Below are positions 34,201 to 43,181 of a stretch of DNA of 64,000 nucleotides, piece by piece. Source of the stretch: Chitinophaga pinensis (GTDB lineage: Bacteria > Bacteroidota > Bacteroidia > NS11-12g > UBA955); assembly GCA_945890895.1 (NCBI GenBank), contig CAMDDG010000007.1:1-64000 (forward strand), written 5' to 3'. The stretch's first letter is position 1; every line of letters begins with the position of its first letter. A program made the position numbers and the translations under genes. The notes under the pieces were generated by a model. That model ran no database searches. It was not told where the DNA came from and saw only the letters and a list, made by a program, of their open reading frames with translations.

Positions 34201-35823
34201 AATTTTTTCAAATTTGTGAGTTACCGAATCTCCCCATTCACTGGGTGTTCCATCTCCAAATTCCCACTTCACCGCTTTTACATTTTTATCCTTGTACTGG
34301 GCAACCATTTTTACGGGATCACTCGGACACAAACCTTTACGAACTATTTTGGCATCGTATTCTACACTTTCAAATAACGCTCCTGCTGAATAAGTGTAAC
34401 TCTCATACGGACCTGTTCCGTATGCCACCACAACGACACCACTATCGCAAGAAATGGTGTTTGACGAAGGATTGCCCACCGTCATTTGCGCATACGAGTA
34501 CTGACCAAATCCCGTGGTTACATCGGTAAAATTACTGGTAGCCAAGGTAACGCCATTTAATTTAACAATGGATTTAGCAGCCCTGGGCACCAATATATTC
34601 ACCCAGTGATTCTTCATATTACTCGTAGTTGCTGTACCCACCGTAGTTTTCAACAGTCGTTGATTTACATCGGGAGACAAAAAGATGGCTGGATCGCCAT
34701 CGTTACTACCCGACCAGCCGTTGCACGCTCCATTTTTCATGTATTGAGCAACATAAGCGGGCTTACTGGTGCGAATATTCACCGCAACTGCAGTATTTCT
34801 ATCACCGTAAATCCACTCGCCCTTCTTCAAGATCGTTGACGATAGAATTCCGTTTATGTAAACCAATGTTGTATCGTATGCAGCAATTACTTTGAATGCA
34901 TATCCTCCATTTTGACGAGCAAAAGGCATCAAAACATAATTTTTACCCAGTGCTTTTGTTGGCAACACTTGAGTATACAAATGATCTCGACCATTAACTC
35001 CAGTACCACAATTTCCTTTACTCACAAATGAAGAGCGAGCTCCAGAAAAAACGTTGATTTTACCGCATCCATCGATTACGCGAACTCGAGTACCGGACAA
35101 ATCCCCTTTCTTTGCTCCATTTGTGCTCCAAGAAGTAACTGCAGGGTCAGTATTATTTGTACCATCGGTCGGATCAGATTGAACTTGATATATTTGACCT
35201 TTTTGAGATAAGGTAACCGTATATGGAACACCCGCTGTTTTACCACCTTTAGTTCTGAAGGCAGGTGTAATTTCAACCTTTACGTTATTGTCCATAGCCA
35301 CCACAACAAATTCACTTTCTGCATATTTACTGGGGGTTGGGAATCCCGATGTTCCTGCATTTGGTGGAAAACTTGCAACAAAATATTCAGGTGCAGAAGG
35401 AATACTTTCATAAGGCAAAACGAACGTCCCATCTGAACGGTTTAATTCCAAATTCATGCAATAAACATTTATCGGATCTTGTGCAACCAATCGTAATCCT
35501 TTTTTGGAATTCACATCCGACTGTCCAAACTCCGAACCCACAGGATAATAAAAGTTTACATCTACAGCAATTCGATTCACAATTCCCTTTTTGATATTGT
35601 AAACAACGGAAGAACCCGTTAATCTGGGATTGTCTAAGGTAACCTTAGTGTCGAATTCTGAAGTAACGAAAATCAACAAGGTGTCGGGATATCCACCATT
35701 TCGTGTTTCCATTTCCATGAAGCTCATGTAAAATGTTTTACCCGTAGAACTAATTTGAGCATTAGATTCTTTGGTAATCAACAATATAAACAAAAAGGTG
35801 AGTATAAGTACGATTCGTTTCAT
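31294..35823 (-). CDS. Giant secreted PKD-domain protein with IgGFc-binding-like N-terminus and T9SS type B sorting domain
   Basis: The ORF track starts at 35871; the ATG at 35823 gives a proper signal peptide (MKRIVLILTFLFILLITKESNAQ) and 1509 residues. Residues 25-480 resemble the IgGFc_binding N-terminal domain (VYCMNLELNRSDGTFVLPYES, FVVVAMDNNVKVEITPAF, RDHLYTQVLPTKALGKNYVLMPF). About ten PKD-like beta-sandwiches follow, marked by WxFGDGT/WDFNDGT repeats (KWEFGDGTPSEWG, HTWDFGDGTNST, AYNWAFGDGSLSV). The C-terminus (WIPNAFSPNVDGLNESFGP...YSMKVFDRWGNILW...GTVMVLY) is the gliding-motility-type CTD, the type B signal for the Type IX system. It is probably a surface adhesin or matrix protein. 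No enzymatic domain was seen. Confidence 0.9.
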   Translation of the reverse strand: MKRIVLILTFLFILLITKESNAQISSTGKTFYMSFMEMETRNGGYPDTLLIFVTSEFDTKVTLDNPRLTGSSVVYNIKKGIVNRIAVDVNFYYPVGSEFGQSDVNSKKGLRLVAQDPINVYCMNLELNRSDGTFVLPYESIPSAPEYFVASFPPNAGTSGFPTPSKYAESEFVVVAMDNNVKVEITPAFRTKGGKTAGVPYTVTLSQKGQIYQVQSDPTDGTNNTDPAVTSWSTNGAKKGDLSGTRVRVIDGCGKINVFSGARSSFVSKGNCGTGVNGRDHLYTQVLPTKALGKNYVLMPFARQNGGYAFKVIAAYDTTLVYINGILSSTILKKGEWIYGDRNTAVAVNIRTSKPAYVAQYMKNGACNGWSGSNDGDPAIFLSPDVNQRLLKTTVGTATTSNMKNHWVNILVPRAAKSIVKLNGVTLATSNFTDVTTGFGQYSYAQMTVGNPSSNTISCDSGVVVVAYGTGPYESYTYSAGALFESVEYDAKIVRKGLCPSDPVKMVAQYKDKNVKAVKWEFGDGTPSEWGDSVTHKFEKIGTYYSVMKLVVKTDCGKDDTITRSKIISVKPGPILNFPDTITQCANSLKVDLVAPSSSKFLYVWNDSTRIRTKTITKDSKVWLKVTDTSTFCIAVDSSYVRRADTVTASISWDTAIQCYKENYFSLTDKSAFTKDAWKNSTWILNDILNLKTVTSTEKRFVYHFDSLSRNKLRYIVESQKGCKDTLDTALVVYPYPIAKLSIPDPYFCQNAKATLFDSSSSPLGVKTTFWSFGDGKKDTLINVRKAEHYYGLYDTFYIRMITETPYACRDTIDSLYVVHPTTKTEIGSKIVQQCLKQNEFEFYDNSTIPYGTFKDKWLIEGKTYDNQGTVKPIKFKDTGFQKIILMTVTDQGCKDTVDAKVYVAPEPKAIMKVIDSSLCFKGHYYTLECVSTVPDGSKLTDRSDWVFSDNTTAYAKVVPNKTFPQDGSFWVRLIAKTNFGCMDSVQRNVVVYKNPDASIIPDKAQLCFNGNKFHFVSKNPWKVSGVPATHTWDFGDGTNSTLDSFDKSYTTNGTFLIKHTVRTSQNCFDSMTTTATVVASPKADFTTNKDTACFYSQGFNFMDKTTFTGVYTVRWDFNDGTFDNNKNATGKSYSTVGRKLVKMLATTDKGCKDSLVKEIEVFAVPQSSFTINNTTQCLQNNLFIFSNTSNENGANAVTYNWGILGKTVVTHTGTNIPNQVMADTGTYRVGLLASSKEGCMNASEQSIYVAETPKVSILGKDACVGEEIQFNSALILNKGIPAYNWAFGDGSLSVVANPKHTYMAQGNFTVKLSVTSNFGCKGDANDYPVQAFEKPKASFTSEYLLSKGMETDWRFDFTGKGAQNYEWYFEDGQVDYVAGPIYKTFDRTGNFKVRLIASTANGCKDSTSALIFLKPELLMWIPNAFSPNVDGLNESFGPNMTFGLNKYSMKVFDRWGNILWQTENPEEKWKGIDKDGVQVIEGMYGYEIVFRYVDNKLYVYKGTVMVLY

Positions 35824-35910
35824 AAAGATTTTTTTCAATTTCATTGATTTTCTAAGCATTGGCCATAACATAAAATCGACCCTTAACCGCAGCCAGAGTC
35901 AATAATTTGC

Positions 35911-35934
35911 ATTGTCCTATTAAAATAGGACAAT
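35911..35934. promoter_or_regulatory. 24-nt perfect palindrome upstream of the giant gene
   Basis: attgtcctat-taaa-ataggacaat, followed by a further half-site aggacaa. It lies 88 nt upstream of the ATG at 35823, where an operator or leader hairpin would act. It has no long T run, so a terminator is less likely. Confidence 0.45.
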
Positions 35935-36042
35935 AGGACAACGATTTTCGTTGCTTATTATTTTCTACGAACGGGATTTTTTTTACGACAAAACCACTAT
36001 CTCAGGCACAATATTCCAATATTCACCCTCCAGATGTACTTT

Positions 36043-37305
36043 TTACTCGGCTATTGCCCCACTGAAAATCAATTCGTTTTCATTAAAAACAGCAACAAAT
36101 TGACCGGGCGTGACACTTTTGTGAGGCGAGCTGAAATATACTATAACATTCCCATCTAAATCCTCGATTAATTCGCAAGAGAAAGCCGCTTGACGATACC
36201 GAATTTGACAGGTTAATTTTTTACTTTTCAATGACGAATCCTTCAGTCTGGGATTGACCCAATGTGCTTCTTCCTTTTTAACCAACAAACCACGATAAAA
36301 TAAGGCAGGGTGGTCTTCACCTTGACCTACAAAAATCCGATTGTTCTCTACATCCGTATTGATAATAAACAACGGCAAAGGCTTGCCACCTATTTGCAGA
36401 CCTTTTCTTTGTCCACGGGTATAAAAATGAGCCCCGCGATGCTCCCCAGTAGGTATCCATTTACAATCGTTCAATTCCAATCTCAATTTGGCTAAGTCCA
36501 TCTTCGATTTCACTAGTTCTAAAGATTCCGATTCAGAATTTTCCTTGGATTGATTAATATCTTCCAATTCAGCAAAAACCTGGTCTTTGTGCTCCAATAT
36601 CTTGGGATCATCGGCAGAAATTTCAAACACCTCACCTTTCTTGATTTCTAATTTCTGTTGCAAAAATTCGGGCAAACTCACTTTACCGATAAAACACAAG
36701 CCTTGTGAATCCTTCTTTTTTGCCGTAACAAGACCTATCTTTTCAGCAATCTGACGCACTTCCGATTTTTGCAATTCACCAATTGGAAACAGCGCTTTAC
36801 TTAATTGAAATTGGTTTAATTGGCACAAAAAATAACTTTGATCTTTATTCGAATCCAGTCCTCTCAACAATTGATACTCTTCCGCTCCCAGTTCATTTAA
36901 AACAACTCCCTTTCTCACATAATGACCCGTACCCACAAAGTCGGCACCTAACTTTAATGCTTCTTCTAGAAACAAATCGAACTTAATTTCCCGATTACAC
37001 AAAACATCTGGATTGGGAGTTCTCCCAATTTGATATTCGTGAAACATATAATCTACAATTCGTTCCTTATACACCTCACTCATGTCAATTACTTGAAAAG
37101 GTATTCCCAGCTGATCGGCCACCAACATGGCATCACGACTATCATCTATCCACGGACATTCATCTTCAAGAGTAACCGAAGCATCGTTCCAATTACGCAT
37201 GAATAATCCAACCACATCATATCCCTGCTCTTTCAACAAATATGCGGCGACCGAGCTGTCAACACCGCCACTCATTCCAACAATTACTCTTGATTTACTT
37301 TTCAT
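36043..37305 (-). CDS. mnmA: tRNA-specific 2-thiouridylase MnmA, with a charged insertion
   Basis: A 420-residue enzyme from the ATG at 37305 (MKSKSRVIVGMSGGVDSSVAAYLL, PP-loop). It transfers sulfur to U34 of tRNA Lys/Glu/Gln. The first catalytic Cys is in NPDVLCNREIKFDLF, the second in DSQGLCFIGKVSLPEF, and the C-terminal domain includes GEHRGAHFYTRGQRKGLQIGG and PGQFVAVFNENELIFSGAI. The normal length is about 360; the extra residues are a charged insertion near 235-280 (DINQSKENSESESLELVKSK) just before the beta-barrel domain. The track start at 37320 adds MQFNE and is less likely. Confidence 0.95.
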   Translation of the reverse strand: MKSKSRVIVGMSGGVDSSVAAYLLKEQGYDVVGLFMRNWNDASVTLEDECPWIDDSRDAMLVADQLGIPFQVIDMSEVYKERIVDYMFHEYQIGRTPNPDVLCNREIKFDLFLEEALKLGADFVGTGHYVRKGVVLNELGAEEYQLLRGLDSNKDQSYFLCQLNQFQLSKALFPIGELQKSEVRQIAEKIGLVTAKKKDSQGLCFIGKVSLPEFLQQKLEIKKGEVFEISADDPKILEHKDQVFAELEDINQSKENSESESLELVKSKMDLAKLRLELNDCKWIPTGEHRGAHFYTRGQRKGLQIGGKPLPLFIINTDVENNRIFVGQGEDHPALFYRGLLVKKEEAHWVNPRLKDSSLKSKKLTCQIRYRQAAFSCELIEDLDGNVIVYFSSPHKSVTPGQFVAVFNENELIFSGAIAE

Positions 37306-37447
37306 TTCATTGAATTGCATAAAACACTAAAACCTGTTAGCATTTTCTGAGCTACAAAGTTCGTCAATCTATTTCAAAATCAACTACCACAAAGCCCCTT
37401 TAGATATATGAATCTCTAAAAATCAATTAATGCAACGAAATCACCCG

Positions 37448-39694
37448 TTACACCTGACCTATTCGTTTCCTTAAAACCCATTCAACCGTAAAAATGAGTG
37501 CTATAATTGCGAGATATCCCAAAAATTCCTTCAATCTAAAACTTCGATGTTCATCAACCAACTTTATTTGATTCAGTTTATTCTGTGTTATCCACTTCTC
37601 CACTTTCAACATCAAATCGGCAGTTGTTTTTTGTTTTTCTTCGGGGGATGATAAATTCGATGTGAATCCATTTAAAAAATCACCGTTGTGATTTTTTGCC
37701 ATTTTTCTCAGTAAACCAAAATCAGAACAATTGCTTTTTTCTTCCAAAGAATAGGCATTTACTTGAATTAGCTTTTCTGCCTTCACTTTAGAATTGCTTT
37801 TCAATTGGACTTTAATTTTAATTAACCCTTCCGATGTTGGAATGTAATTGCCCACATATTCTTGATCATTTTTTAGGACATTTAACTCTTTAACCTGTCC
37901 CGAAGAATTGACCATTTGTACCTGAATATCTTCAGAATTTGTTTTATTTCCAGCCGCATCCAAACGAATTACTTTAAATCGTGAAAGTTTACCCAATTGA
38001 ATTTCATCTCCAGAAGTAACAATCCTCAAGCCGTTGTTTTCTGAAGGATTTCTACCCAGCCATTGAATATTGCTGTTTATCCAAGCATCAAAATGATCTG
38101 TAGAATTGCTTTTTCTAAATTCATTCATTCTGCATTTCCAAATTCCTTCTCCCCAAAACCACACACTTGAAACAGTGCCTTTCACATTCAAATTGCACAA
38201 TGGAAAATCAGTTACTGTAGAATTCCAAACTTGCTTCATTTGAGTCATGGATGTCCCTCCTGAGTTCAATTTAACTAAAACAGCAGACACTCCGCCCCAA
38301 AGATTTTGTAGTTTGGCCATGGGAAAACCATCAGCACCATTGTTATTTCTGTTCACGTTTTCCATCCCCCATTCAAAGAGAGAAAATTCCGAATTGGGAG
38401 CAATACCAACGGTTTGATACGTGGAAATTCTTGATATATTCGAAACCGTTACACCGGAATTTTTATTTGCATAAACCAATGAAGCGGGTGTATTGGTAAA
38501 AACCCAAATTGGAGAATTGCTTTTTTCTACTGACTCAAAATAACGCGCATTTTCAATTCCATGGAGAATATAAAGATCTGCTGCGGGAAGGGGATCATTT
38601 TCAGAATTTATAATTACTTCATTTTGAACCGTTGTGCTCAAAGATTCCACCATCGCTTTCACATCTGGGTGCGGTTTACCATAAATAATGGCAATTTTTT
38701 TCTTACGATCAATAACGCGAATACTTTTACCTAAAATATTATTTTTGGGATTTTGATCCTTTGCGGAGCTGCAACGTACCTGCAAAAAATGAGCACCAAC
38801 AACCTTTCCATCATAATCAAATCGATAATCGCGTCGCACTACTGAACCGGCTCGATTCGAGCTTTTCTTGTCGAAGTTAATTGCTGTTGTGTTTTGAATG
38901 ATTTTGGATTGAATTACTCGACCATCTTCCAAAAGTTCCAACTTTATTTCAGGATCAACGGTATTTTGAAGTTCAATTTCGCCTTCTATGGTCGTTTTAT
39001 TTCCCAAAAATAATTCATCATTACAAATCAAGGATTGAATGCTTAAGTCTGAGATTCTGCTTGAATCCCCGGTTCCAATAATTAACAAAGGCTTATTGAT
39101 TTTCGAGGAATTTCCCAGTGGACTTGGCCCAGAATTGAGTATTCCATCGGTTATTAGAATGGCAGCAGCAACATTATTCCGCTTTTTAAGTTCCAATAAA
39201 CTCTGTGTAACTTCAAAATATCGAGTTTCTGAACCAATAGTGTTCGACAACCGCAACCAAGGAAAATCAGTAGATTCTGATTCCTTAATATTCTTAGTAT
39301 TAAATGTTTGCTTATCCGAATCGGAAATGGACAATGAATCCCACGATTCACCCATTAATTCACTACCAAAGGCAATAAGTTGTAGATCAATTTCATTATT
39401 GAATCGATCATTAACCAAAGAACGAATCTGCAAAGATTGATTTCGGGAATCCAGATTGGCTGATTTACTGGCATCGCGATATACTAAAATCTGAGGCTTT
39501 ACTTCAAGCGAAGTCGTCCAGTGCAGGGTGGGTTCAAACAACAATAAGAGCAATAAAGTCCAACCCAAGGATCTAAGTCCTAAAAGCCATTTGGAATACG
39601 ACTTATTGAGTTGATTTCGATAAACGAGCCAAGCAAGAAATATTCCAATTAACAATGAAACTGGAATGGCGAACCACTGGATTTCAAGCCTCAT
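37448..39694 (-). CDS. Membrane protein of the VWA/BatA-like class, function unknown
   Basis: A 748-residue protein with two N-terminal membrane helices (WFAIPVSLLIGIFLAWLVY, WLLGLRSLGWTLLLLLLFEPTLHW), a long extracytoplasmic part and one C-terminal helix (FLGYLAIIALIFTVEWVL). After the second helix is a region with the outline of a von Willebrand A-like domain (PQILVYRDASKSANL, AAAILITDGILNSGP), although the MIDAS D-x-S-x-S reads RDASKSA. Ig-like segments follow in the C-terminal half. This topology is common in Bacteroidota proteins annotated as VWA or BatA relatives. It begins 7 nt after the T9SS cargo gene's stop on the same strand, so the two may be co-transcribed. A TCGGGGGA copy (37641-37648) encodes S-P-E. 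Confidence 0.72.
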   Translation of the reverse strand: MRLEIQWFAIPVSLLIGIFLAWLVYRNQLNKSYSKWLLGLRSLGWTLLLLLLFEPTLHWTTSLEVKPQILVYRDASKSANLDSRNQSLQIRSLVNDRFNNEIDLQLIAFGSELMGESWDSLSISDSDKQTFNTKNIKESESTDFPWLRLSNTIGSETRYFEVTQSLLELKKRNNVAAAILITDGILNSGPSPLGNSSKINKPLLIIGTGDSSRISDLSIQSLICNDELFLGNKTTIEGEIELQNTVDPEIKLELLEDGRVIQSKIIQNTTAINFDKKSSNRAGSVVRRDYRFDYDGKVVGAHFLQVRCSSAKDQNPKNNILGKSIRVIDRKKKIAIIYGKPHPDVKAMVESLSTTVQNEVIINSENDPLPAADLYILHGIENARYFESVEKSNSPIWVFTNTPASLVYANKNSGVTVSNISRISTYQTVGIAPNSEFSLFEWGMENVNRNNNGADGFPMAKLQNLWGGVSAVLVKLNSGGTSMTQMKQVWNSTVTDFPLCNLNVKGTVSSVWFWGEGIWKCRMNEFRKSNSTDHFDAWINSNIQWLGRNPSENNGLRIVTSGDEIQLGKLSRFKVIRLDAAGNKTNSEDIQVQMVNSSGQVKELNVLKNDQEYVGNYIPTSEGLIKIKVQLKSNSKVKAEKLIQVNAYSLEEKSNCSDFGLLRKMAKNHNGDFLNGFTSNLSSPEEKQKTTADLMLKVEKWITQNKLNQIKLVDEHRSFRLKEFLGYLAIIALIFTVEWVLRKRIGQV

Positions 39695-39701
39695 AGAATC
39701 C

Positions 39702-40373
39702 TTATCTCAACACCGAGAAAGGCATGGAATTGATGGCTTTACCCGATTTCCATTGAATCCAATACATTCCGTTGGAAAGAGCTGATGTATTTACCACACC
39801 GTTTTGCAAAATAGCTGGGGATTTTTTACCCGTTACATCGATAATCCAAGCCGCATCAATGGAAGTGGTAGGACTTGCAAGGGTCAGTTCATTCTGACAA
39901 GGATTTGGATACAATTTAGTAGAATTTGGGTTGTTGTTATCAGCTACATCTGCACCCCAACGAACGAAAACGTTAAATGTCCAAGTATCGATGTAGTTTG
40001 GATTTGCGCGATCCCAAATTGCGTACTGAATAAACGCGGTATCCGCTTTCCCATTGGGATAAACGGTAATTTTAATGCTATTCTTTTCATCGTTAGCCTG
40101 GATAGGTGAAAATGTATCTTGATCAACAAATCCCTCGAAACAATTGCGATTATCACAAAAAGCAGCATTCCAAGTTGAAGGGAAATCAGCCACTATTTTC
40201 TTGTATTCCAATGAAATAGTAGAATTGGTTTTATTCTCGATATGAATTACACAATCCAAATATGCGGAAACTGGAGGATAAAAATCAACGTTATCTCCTT
40301 CTTTTGGTGCAAACGTTTGAGCAAACGCATTTAATGAAAACGCACTTGCTATAACCAATAATAGTTTTTTCAT
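39702..40373 (-). CDS. Secreted protein with T9SS type A C-terminal sorting domain
   Basis: A 223-residue protein with a signal peptide (MKKLLLVIASAFSLNAFAQ) and an Ig-like/cupredoxin-like beta domain (CVIHIENKTNSTISLEYKKI, FPSTWNAAFCDNRNCFEG, IKITVYPNGKADTAFIQYAIWD). The type A sorting tail is KLYPNPCQNELTLASP...ALSNGMYWIQWKSGKAINSMPFSVLR. It would be carried across the outer membrane by the Type IX system and cleaved or anchored. A TATTTTTG promoter box lies only 5 nt before the ATG. Confidence 0.85.
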   Translation of the reverse strand: MKKLLLVIASAFSLNAFAQTFAPKEGDNVDFYPPVSAYLDCVIHIENKTNSTISLEYKKIVADFPSTWNAAFCDNRNCFEGFVDQDTFSPIQANDEKNSIKITVYPNGKADTAFIQYAIWDRANPNYIDTWTFNVFVRWGADVADNNNPNSTKLYPNPCQNELTLASPTTSIDAAWIIDVTGKKSPAILQNGVVNTSALSNGMYWIQWKSGKAINSMPFSVLR

Positions 40374-40378
40374 AATTA

Positions 40379-40386
40379 CAAAAATA
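40379..40386 (-). promoter_or_regulatory. Promoter -7 box TATTTTTG for the T9SS cargo gene
   Basis: TATTTTTG on the minus strand with a 5-nt gap to the ATG; the message would be nearly leaderless. Confidence 0.55.
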
Positions 40387-40405
40387 ACGAAAAAACATCG
40401 AGAAA

Positions 40406-41176
40406 TTAATTCCTATCGACGAGCTTCTCTGCCCAATCGAGCAGATTCTCAATACATCCCCCGTAAAAAAACGACTGTTCAGCTTCCCATTCCGTAGTTC
40501 TACATGGGCACAATTCCAAAGGGTCTTGATCATATCGATAGTGATAGGTCAATATGCCTGAGTGGATTCCGCCCAAAACATCGGTATTAAAATTATCACC
40601 GATATACAAACAATTGTTTTTCTGCACGTTAACACGACTCAGAGCCAATTCAAAAAACGATGCATTGGGTTTTGCATCATTCACAGATTCAGAAGTTTGA
40701 ACAAAATCAATAAATGCCATTATCCCCGATTCTTTTAATTTAATGGCTTGGGTTTCTTCGAAACCATTGGTTAAAATTCCCAACTTAAATTTTTGACTAA
40801 GTTTTGACAGGGCTTCGATAGCATACGGCGTTAAAAGTGGCATCAGCGGACAGATTTCCAAATATTCATGCCACACATTTTCGGGCCACAAACCGGGAGC
40901 CAAACCCATTAAAGCAAAGGTATCCGTGAATCGTGCGGTTCGAAGAATTTCTTTACTTACTTCCCCTTTTTCATAGCGTTTCCAATATGCTTTATTAACA
41001 TCCTCATACAAGGATATGAACTGATCTACTTGATAACCGGTGTGCAACTGAAGATGATGTCTTTCAAAAAGGACTTTAAGTGCTTCTTTCGCGTTGGCGT
41101 CAAAGTCCCATAGAGTGTTATCTAGATCCAAAAACACCCAATCGATTCTATCCTTTGGAAGTAAAAACTGGGACAC
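40406..41176 (-). CDS. HAD phosphatase, YjjG-type pyrimidine nucleotidase
   Basis: A 256-residue HAD-superfamily hydrolase. Motif I is VFLDLDNTLWDF near residue 15, motif II GILTNGFEETQ near 128, motif III Lys in NDAKPNASFFELAL near 160, and motif IV YIGDNFNTDVLGGIHSG near 185. The N-terminal helical cap and the TLWDFDANAKEAL block match the YjjG family (house-cleaning 5'-nucleotidases for non-canonical pyrimidine nucleotides). It lies on the same strand downstream of adk, 75 nt away, and may share its transcript. Confidence 0.85.
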   Translation of the reverse strand: MSQFLLPKDRIDWVFLDLDNTLWDFDANAKEALKVLFERHHLQLHTGYQVDQFISLYEDVNKAYWKRYEKGEVSKEILRTARFTDTFALMGLAPGLWPENVWHEYLEICPLMPLLTPYAIEALSKLSQKFKLGILTNGFEETQAIKLKESGIMAFIDFVQTSESVNDAKPNASFFELALSRVNVQKNNCLYIGDNFNTDVLGGIHSGILTYHYRYDQDPLELCPCRTTEWEAEQSFFYGGCIENLLDWAEKLVDRN

Positions 41177-41251
41177 TTATTGAAACGTAGGTTGTGGTGA
41201 GAAATTTATTAACGATGGAGGGAATTCGATTTCTGAATGAAGTTCATTCGA

Positions 41252-41827
41252 TCAGTTCAAAGCATCAATTTTTTCGCAAAGTTGCGAGAAAATCTCATCG
41301 ATTTCACCGATTCCATGTACACCAACGTACTTTGATTTTTGGTCGTAATATCCTTGAATGGGTAGAGTTTTATTTTGATACTCTTGAAAACGGGTACGGA
41401 TGGTTTCTTCGCTTTGATCGTCGGCTCTGCCGCTGGTTTGTCCACGCAACAACAATCGTTTAACCAATTCATCTTCTTGAACTTCCAAGCCCAACACCAC
41501 GTCAATTTGAGCATTAAACTCGGTTAACATAGCGTCTAACGCTTCGGCTTGAGGAATGGTTCTGGGGAATCCGTCGAAGATAAAACCATGAGCGTCGGTA
41601 TTGGACAGCATAAAATTACGAACCATACCGATAACAACAGCGTCTGGCACTAATTCTCCTTTGGAGATATATTCATTGGCTTGGATTCCAAGCTCGGTAC
41701 CTTCTTGACGTTCTGCTCTAAGCAAATCGCCGGTAGAAATATGTTTCAAATGATATTGGGAAATCAATTTTTCGCTTTGAGTTCCTTTTCCTGCGCCTGG
41801 AGGGCCAAATAAAATCAAGTTTAACAT
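41252..41827 (-). CDS. adk: Adenylate kinase (short form)
   Basis: A 191-residue kinase from the ATG at 41827 (MLNLILFGPPGAGKGTQSEKL, P-loop); the track start at 41845 adds six residues. Other blocks are HISTGDLLRAERQ near 31, FIFDGFPRTIPQAEAL near 81 and RLLLRGQTSGRADDQSEETIRTRFQEY near 123. It lacks the four-Cys zinc LID of long-form enzymes. It catalyses AMP + ATP to 2 ADP and maintains the adenylate pool. Confidence 0.96.
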   Translation of the reverse strand: MLNLILFGPPGAGKGTQSEKLISQYHLKHISTGDLLRAERQEGTELGIQANEYISKGELVPDAVVIGMVRNFMLSNTDAHGFIFDGFPRTIPQAEALDAMLTEFNAQIDVVLGLEVQEDELVKRLLLRGQTSGRADDQSEETIRTRFQEYQNKTLPIQGYYDQKSKYVGVHGIGEIDEIFSQLCEKIDALN

Positions 41828-41962
41828 GCTATAAATTCCCTGCAAATAAAGTCAAGCTATTTTAAATAGGCAAACTTAATATGCGGATGGATACAAATCA
41901 TTTAAAAGACGCCTTCATAATCAACTACAGCTTTCGTTATTCGTTAGTATATTTGTTGTGCA

Positions 41963-41970
41963 TATTTTTG
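41963..41970 (+). promoter_or_regulatory. Promoter -7 box TATTTTTG for the leg cluster
   Basis: TATTTTTG followed by cac, 27 nt before the ATG at 41998. It supports this start over the track start at 41881, which would lie upstream of the promoter. Confidence 0.6.
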
Positions 41971-41997
41971 CACTTTTCCATAATTTATATTTCCAGA

Positions 41998-43146
41998 ATG
42001 AGCAATTTAACTTCGGGTATCGTTCAAATTATCAGAGAGAACTTCGCTACCAACGACTTTATTCCACTTCATCCTCCAGTGTTCTCTGGTAATGAGGAAA
42101 AATATGTTTTGGAAACCATCAAATCCACCTTTGTTTCTTCTGTTGGAGCTTTTGTAGATCAATCTGAACAGTTAACTTCCCAAATTACAGGAATCCAAAA
42201 ATCCATTGCCGTGGTTAACGGAACTGCCGCACTTCATATAGGTTTGAGAGAAGTTGGCGTTACCTTCAATACGGAAGTAATTACGCAATCATTATCATTT
42301 GTGGCCACTTCAAATGCCATCTCCTATTTGGGAGCATCACCCGTTTTTGTGGATGTAGATTTGGATACTTTAGGATTGTCGCCCGTGAAACTGAGTATGT
42401 TCATTGAAGAATTTGTGGAAATAAGGGAGGATGGATATCCTTATAACAAAAAAACATCACGAAGAATTTCAGCTTGCGTGCCCATGCACACTTTTGGCTT
42501 CCCTTGCAAAATCGATGAAATTTCAAAAATTTGTCAGAAATACAATATTCCATTAGTTGAAGATTGTGCAGAATCATTGGGCAGCTCGTTTAAAGGCACT
42601 CATACAGGAAACTGGGGAAAATTGTCCGCCTTTTCTTTCAATGGAAACAAAATTGCAACTGCCGGTGGTGGAGGTATGATTTGTTCCAATGATGTAGAAA
42701 TGGGAAAACACCTTAAGCACATTACTACTACGGCAAAAGTACCACATCCTTTTGAATACGTTCATGATGAAATAGGCTTCAATTATCGAATGCCTAACTT
42801 AAATGCAGCACTACTTTGCGCTCAACTCGAGAATATCTACGAACGAATTCGTTTGAAGCGAATCTTAGCAAAGCAGTACGCCCAACAATTTAAAGACAAA
42901 AACATTAAGTTTATCCAAGAACCTGAACATTCAACATCGAACTATTGGTTAATGGCAATTCAATTCGAAAATCAACAGCAACGTGATGAATTTCTAATAA
43001 ACAGCAACGCTCAATCCGTTCAAACTCGGCCGATTTGGAAACTTATGACCGAATTAACGATGTTTGCTGATTGTCAAGCTGATGATCAAACAAATTCAAC
43101 TTTACTAGCTAGCACAGTCGTAAATATACCCTCAAATCCATTTTAG
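41998..43146 (+). CDS. legC: LegC-type PLP aminotransferase (DegT/DnrJ/EryC1 family)
   Basis: The ORF track starts at 41881, ahead of the promoter; the ATG at 41998 (MSNLTSGIVQIIRENFATND) gives 382 residues. Family blocks are VVNGTAALHIGL near residue 70, TQSLSFVATSNAISYLGASPVFVDVD near 90, VPMHTFGFPCKIDEI near 155, LVEDCAESLGSSFKG near 178, and the PLP lysine in SFNGNKIATAGGGGM near 215. It would place an amine on C4 of a 4-keto-6-deoxy sugar made by LegB. The context with legI, legG, legF and ptmE makes LegC much more likely than other DegT enzymes. First gene of the cluster. Confidence 0.88.
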   Translation: MSNLTSGIVQIIRENFATNDFIPLHPPVFSGNEEKYVLETIKSTFVSSVGAFVDQSEQLTSQITGIQKSIAVVNGTAALHIGLREVGVTFNTEVITQSLSFVATSNAISYLGASPVFVDVDLDTLGLSPVKLSMFIEEFVEIREDGYPYNKKTSRRISACVPMHTFGFPCKIDEISKICQKYNIPLVEDCAESLGSSFKGTHTGNWGKLSAFSFNGNKIATAGGGGMICSNDVEMGKHLKHITTTAKVPHPFEYVHDEIGFNYRMPNLNAALLCAQLENIYERIRLKRILAKQYAQQFKDKNIKFIQEPEHSTSNYWLMAIQFENQQQRDEFLINSNAQSVQTRPIWKLMTELTMFADCQADDQTNSTLLASTVVNIPSNPF

Positions 43147-43181
43147 TGCCATTCAAATTGAATTGACTATTAAATATTAAA

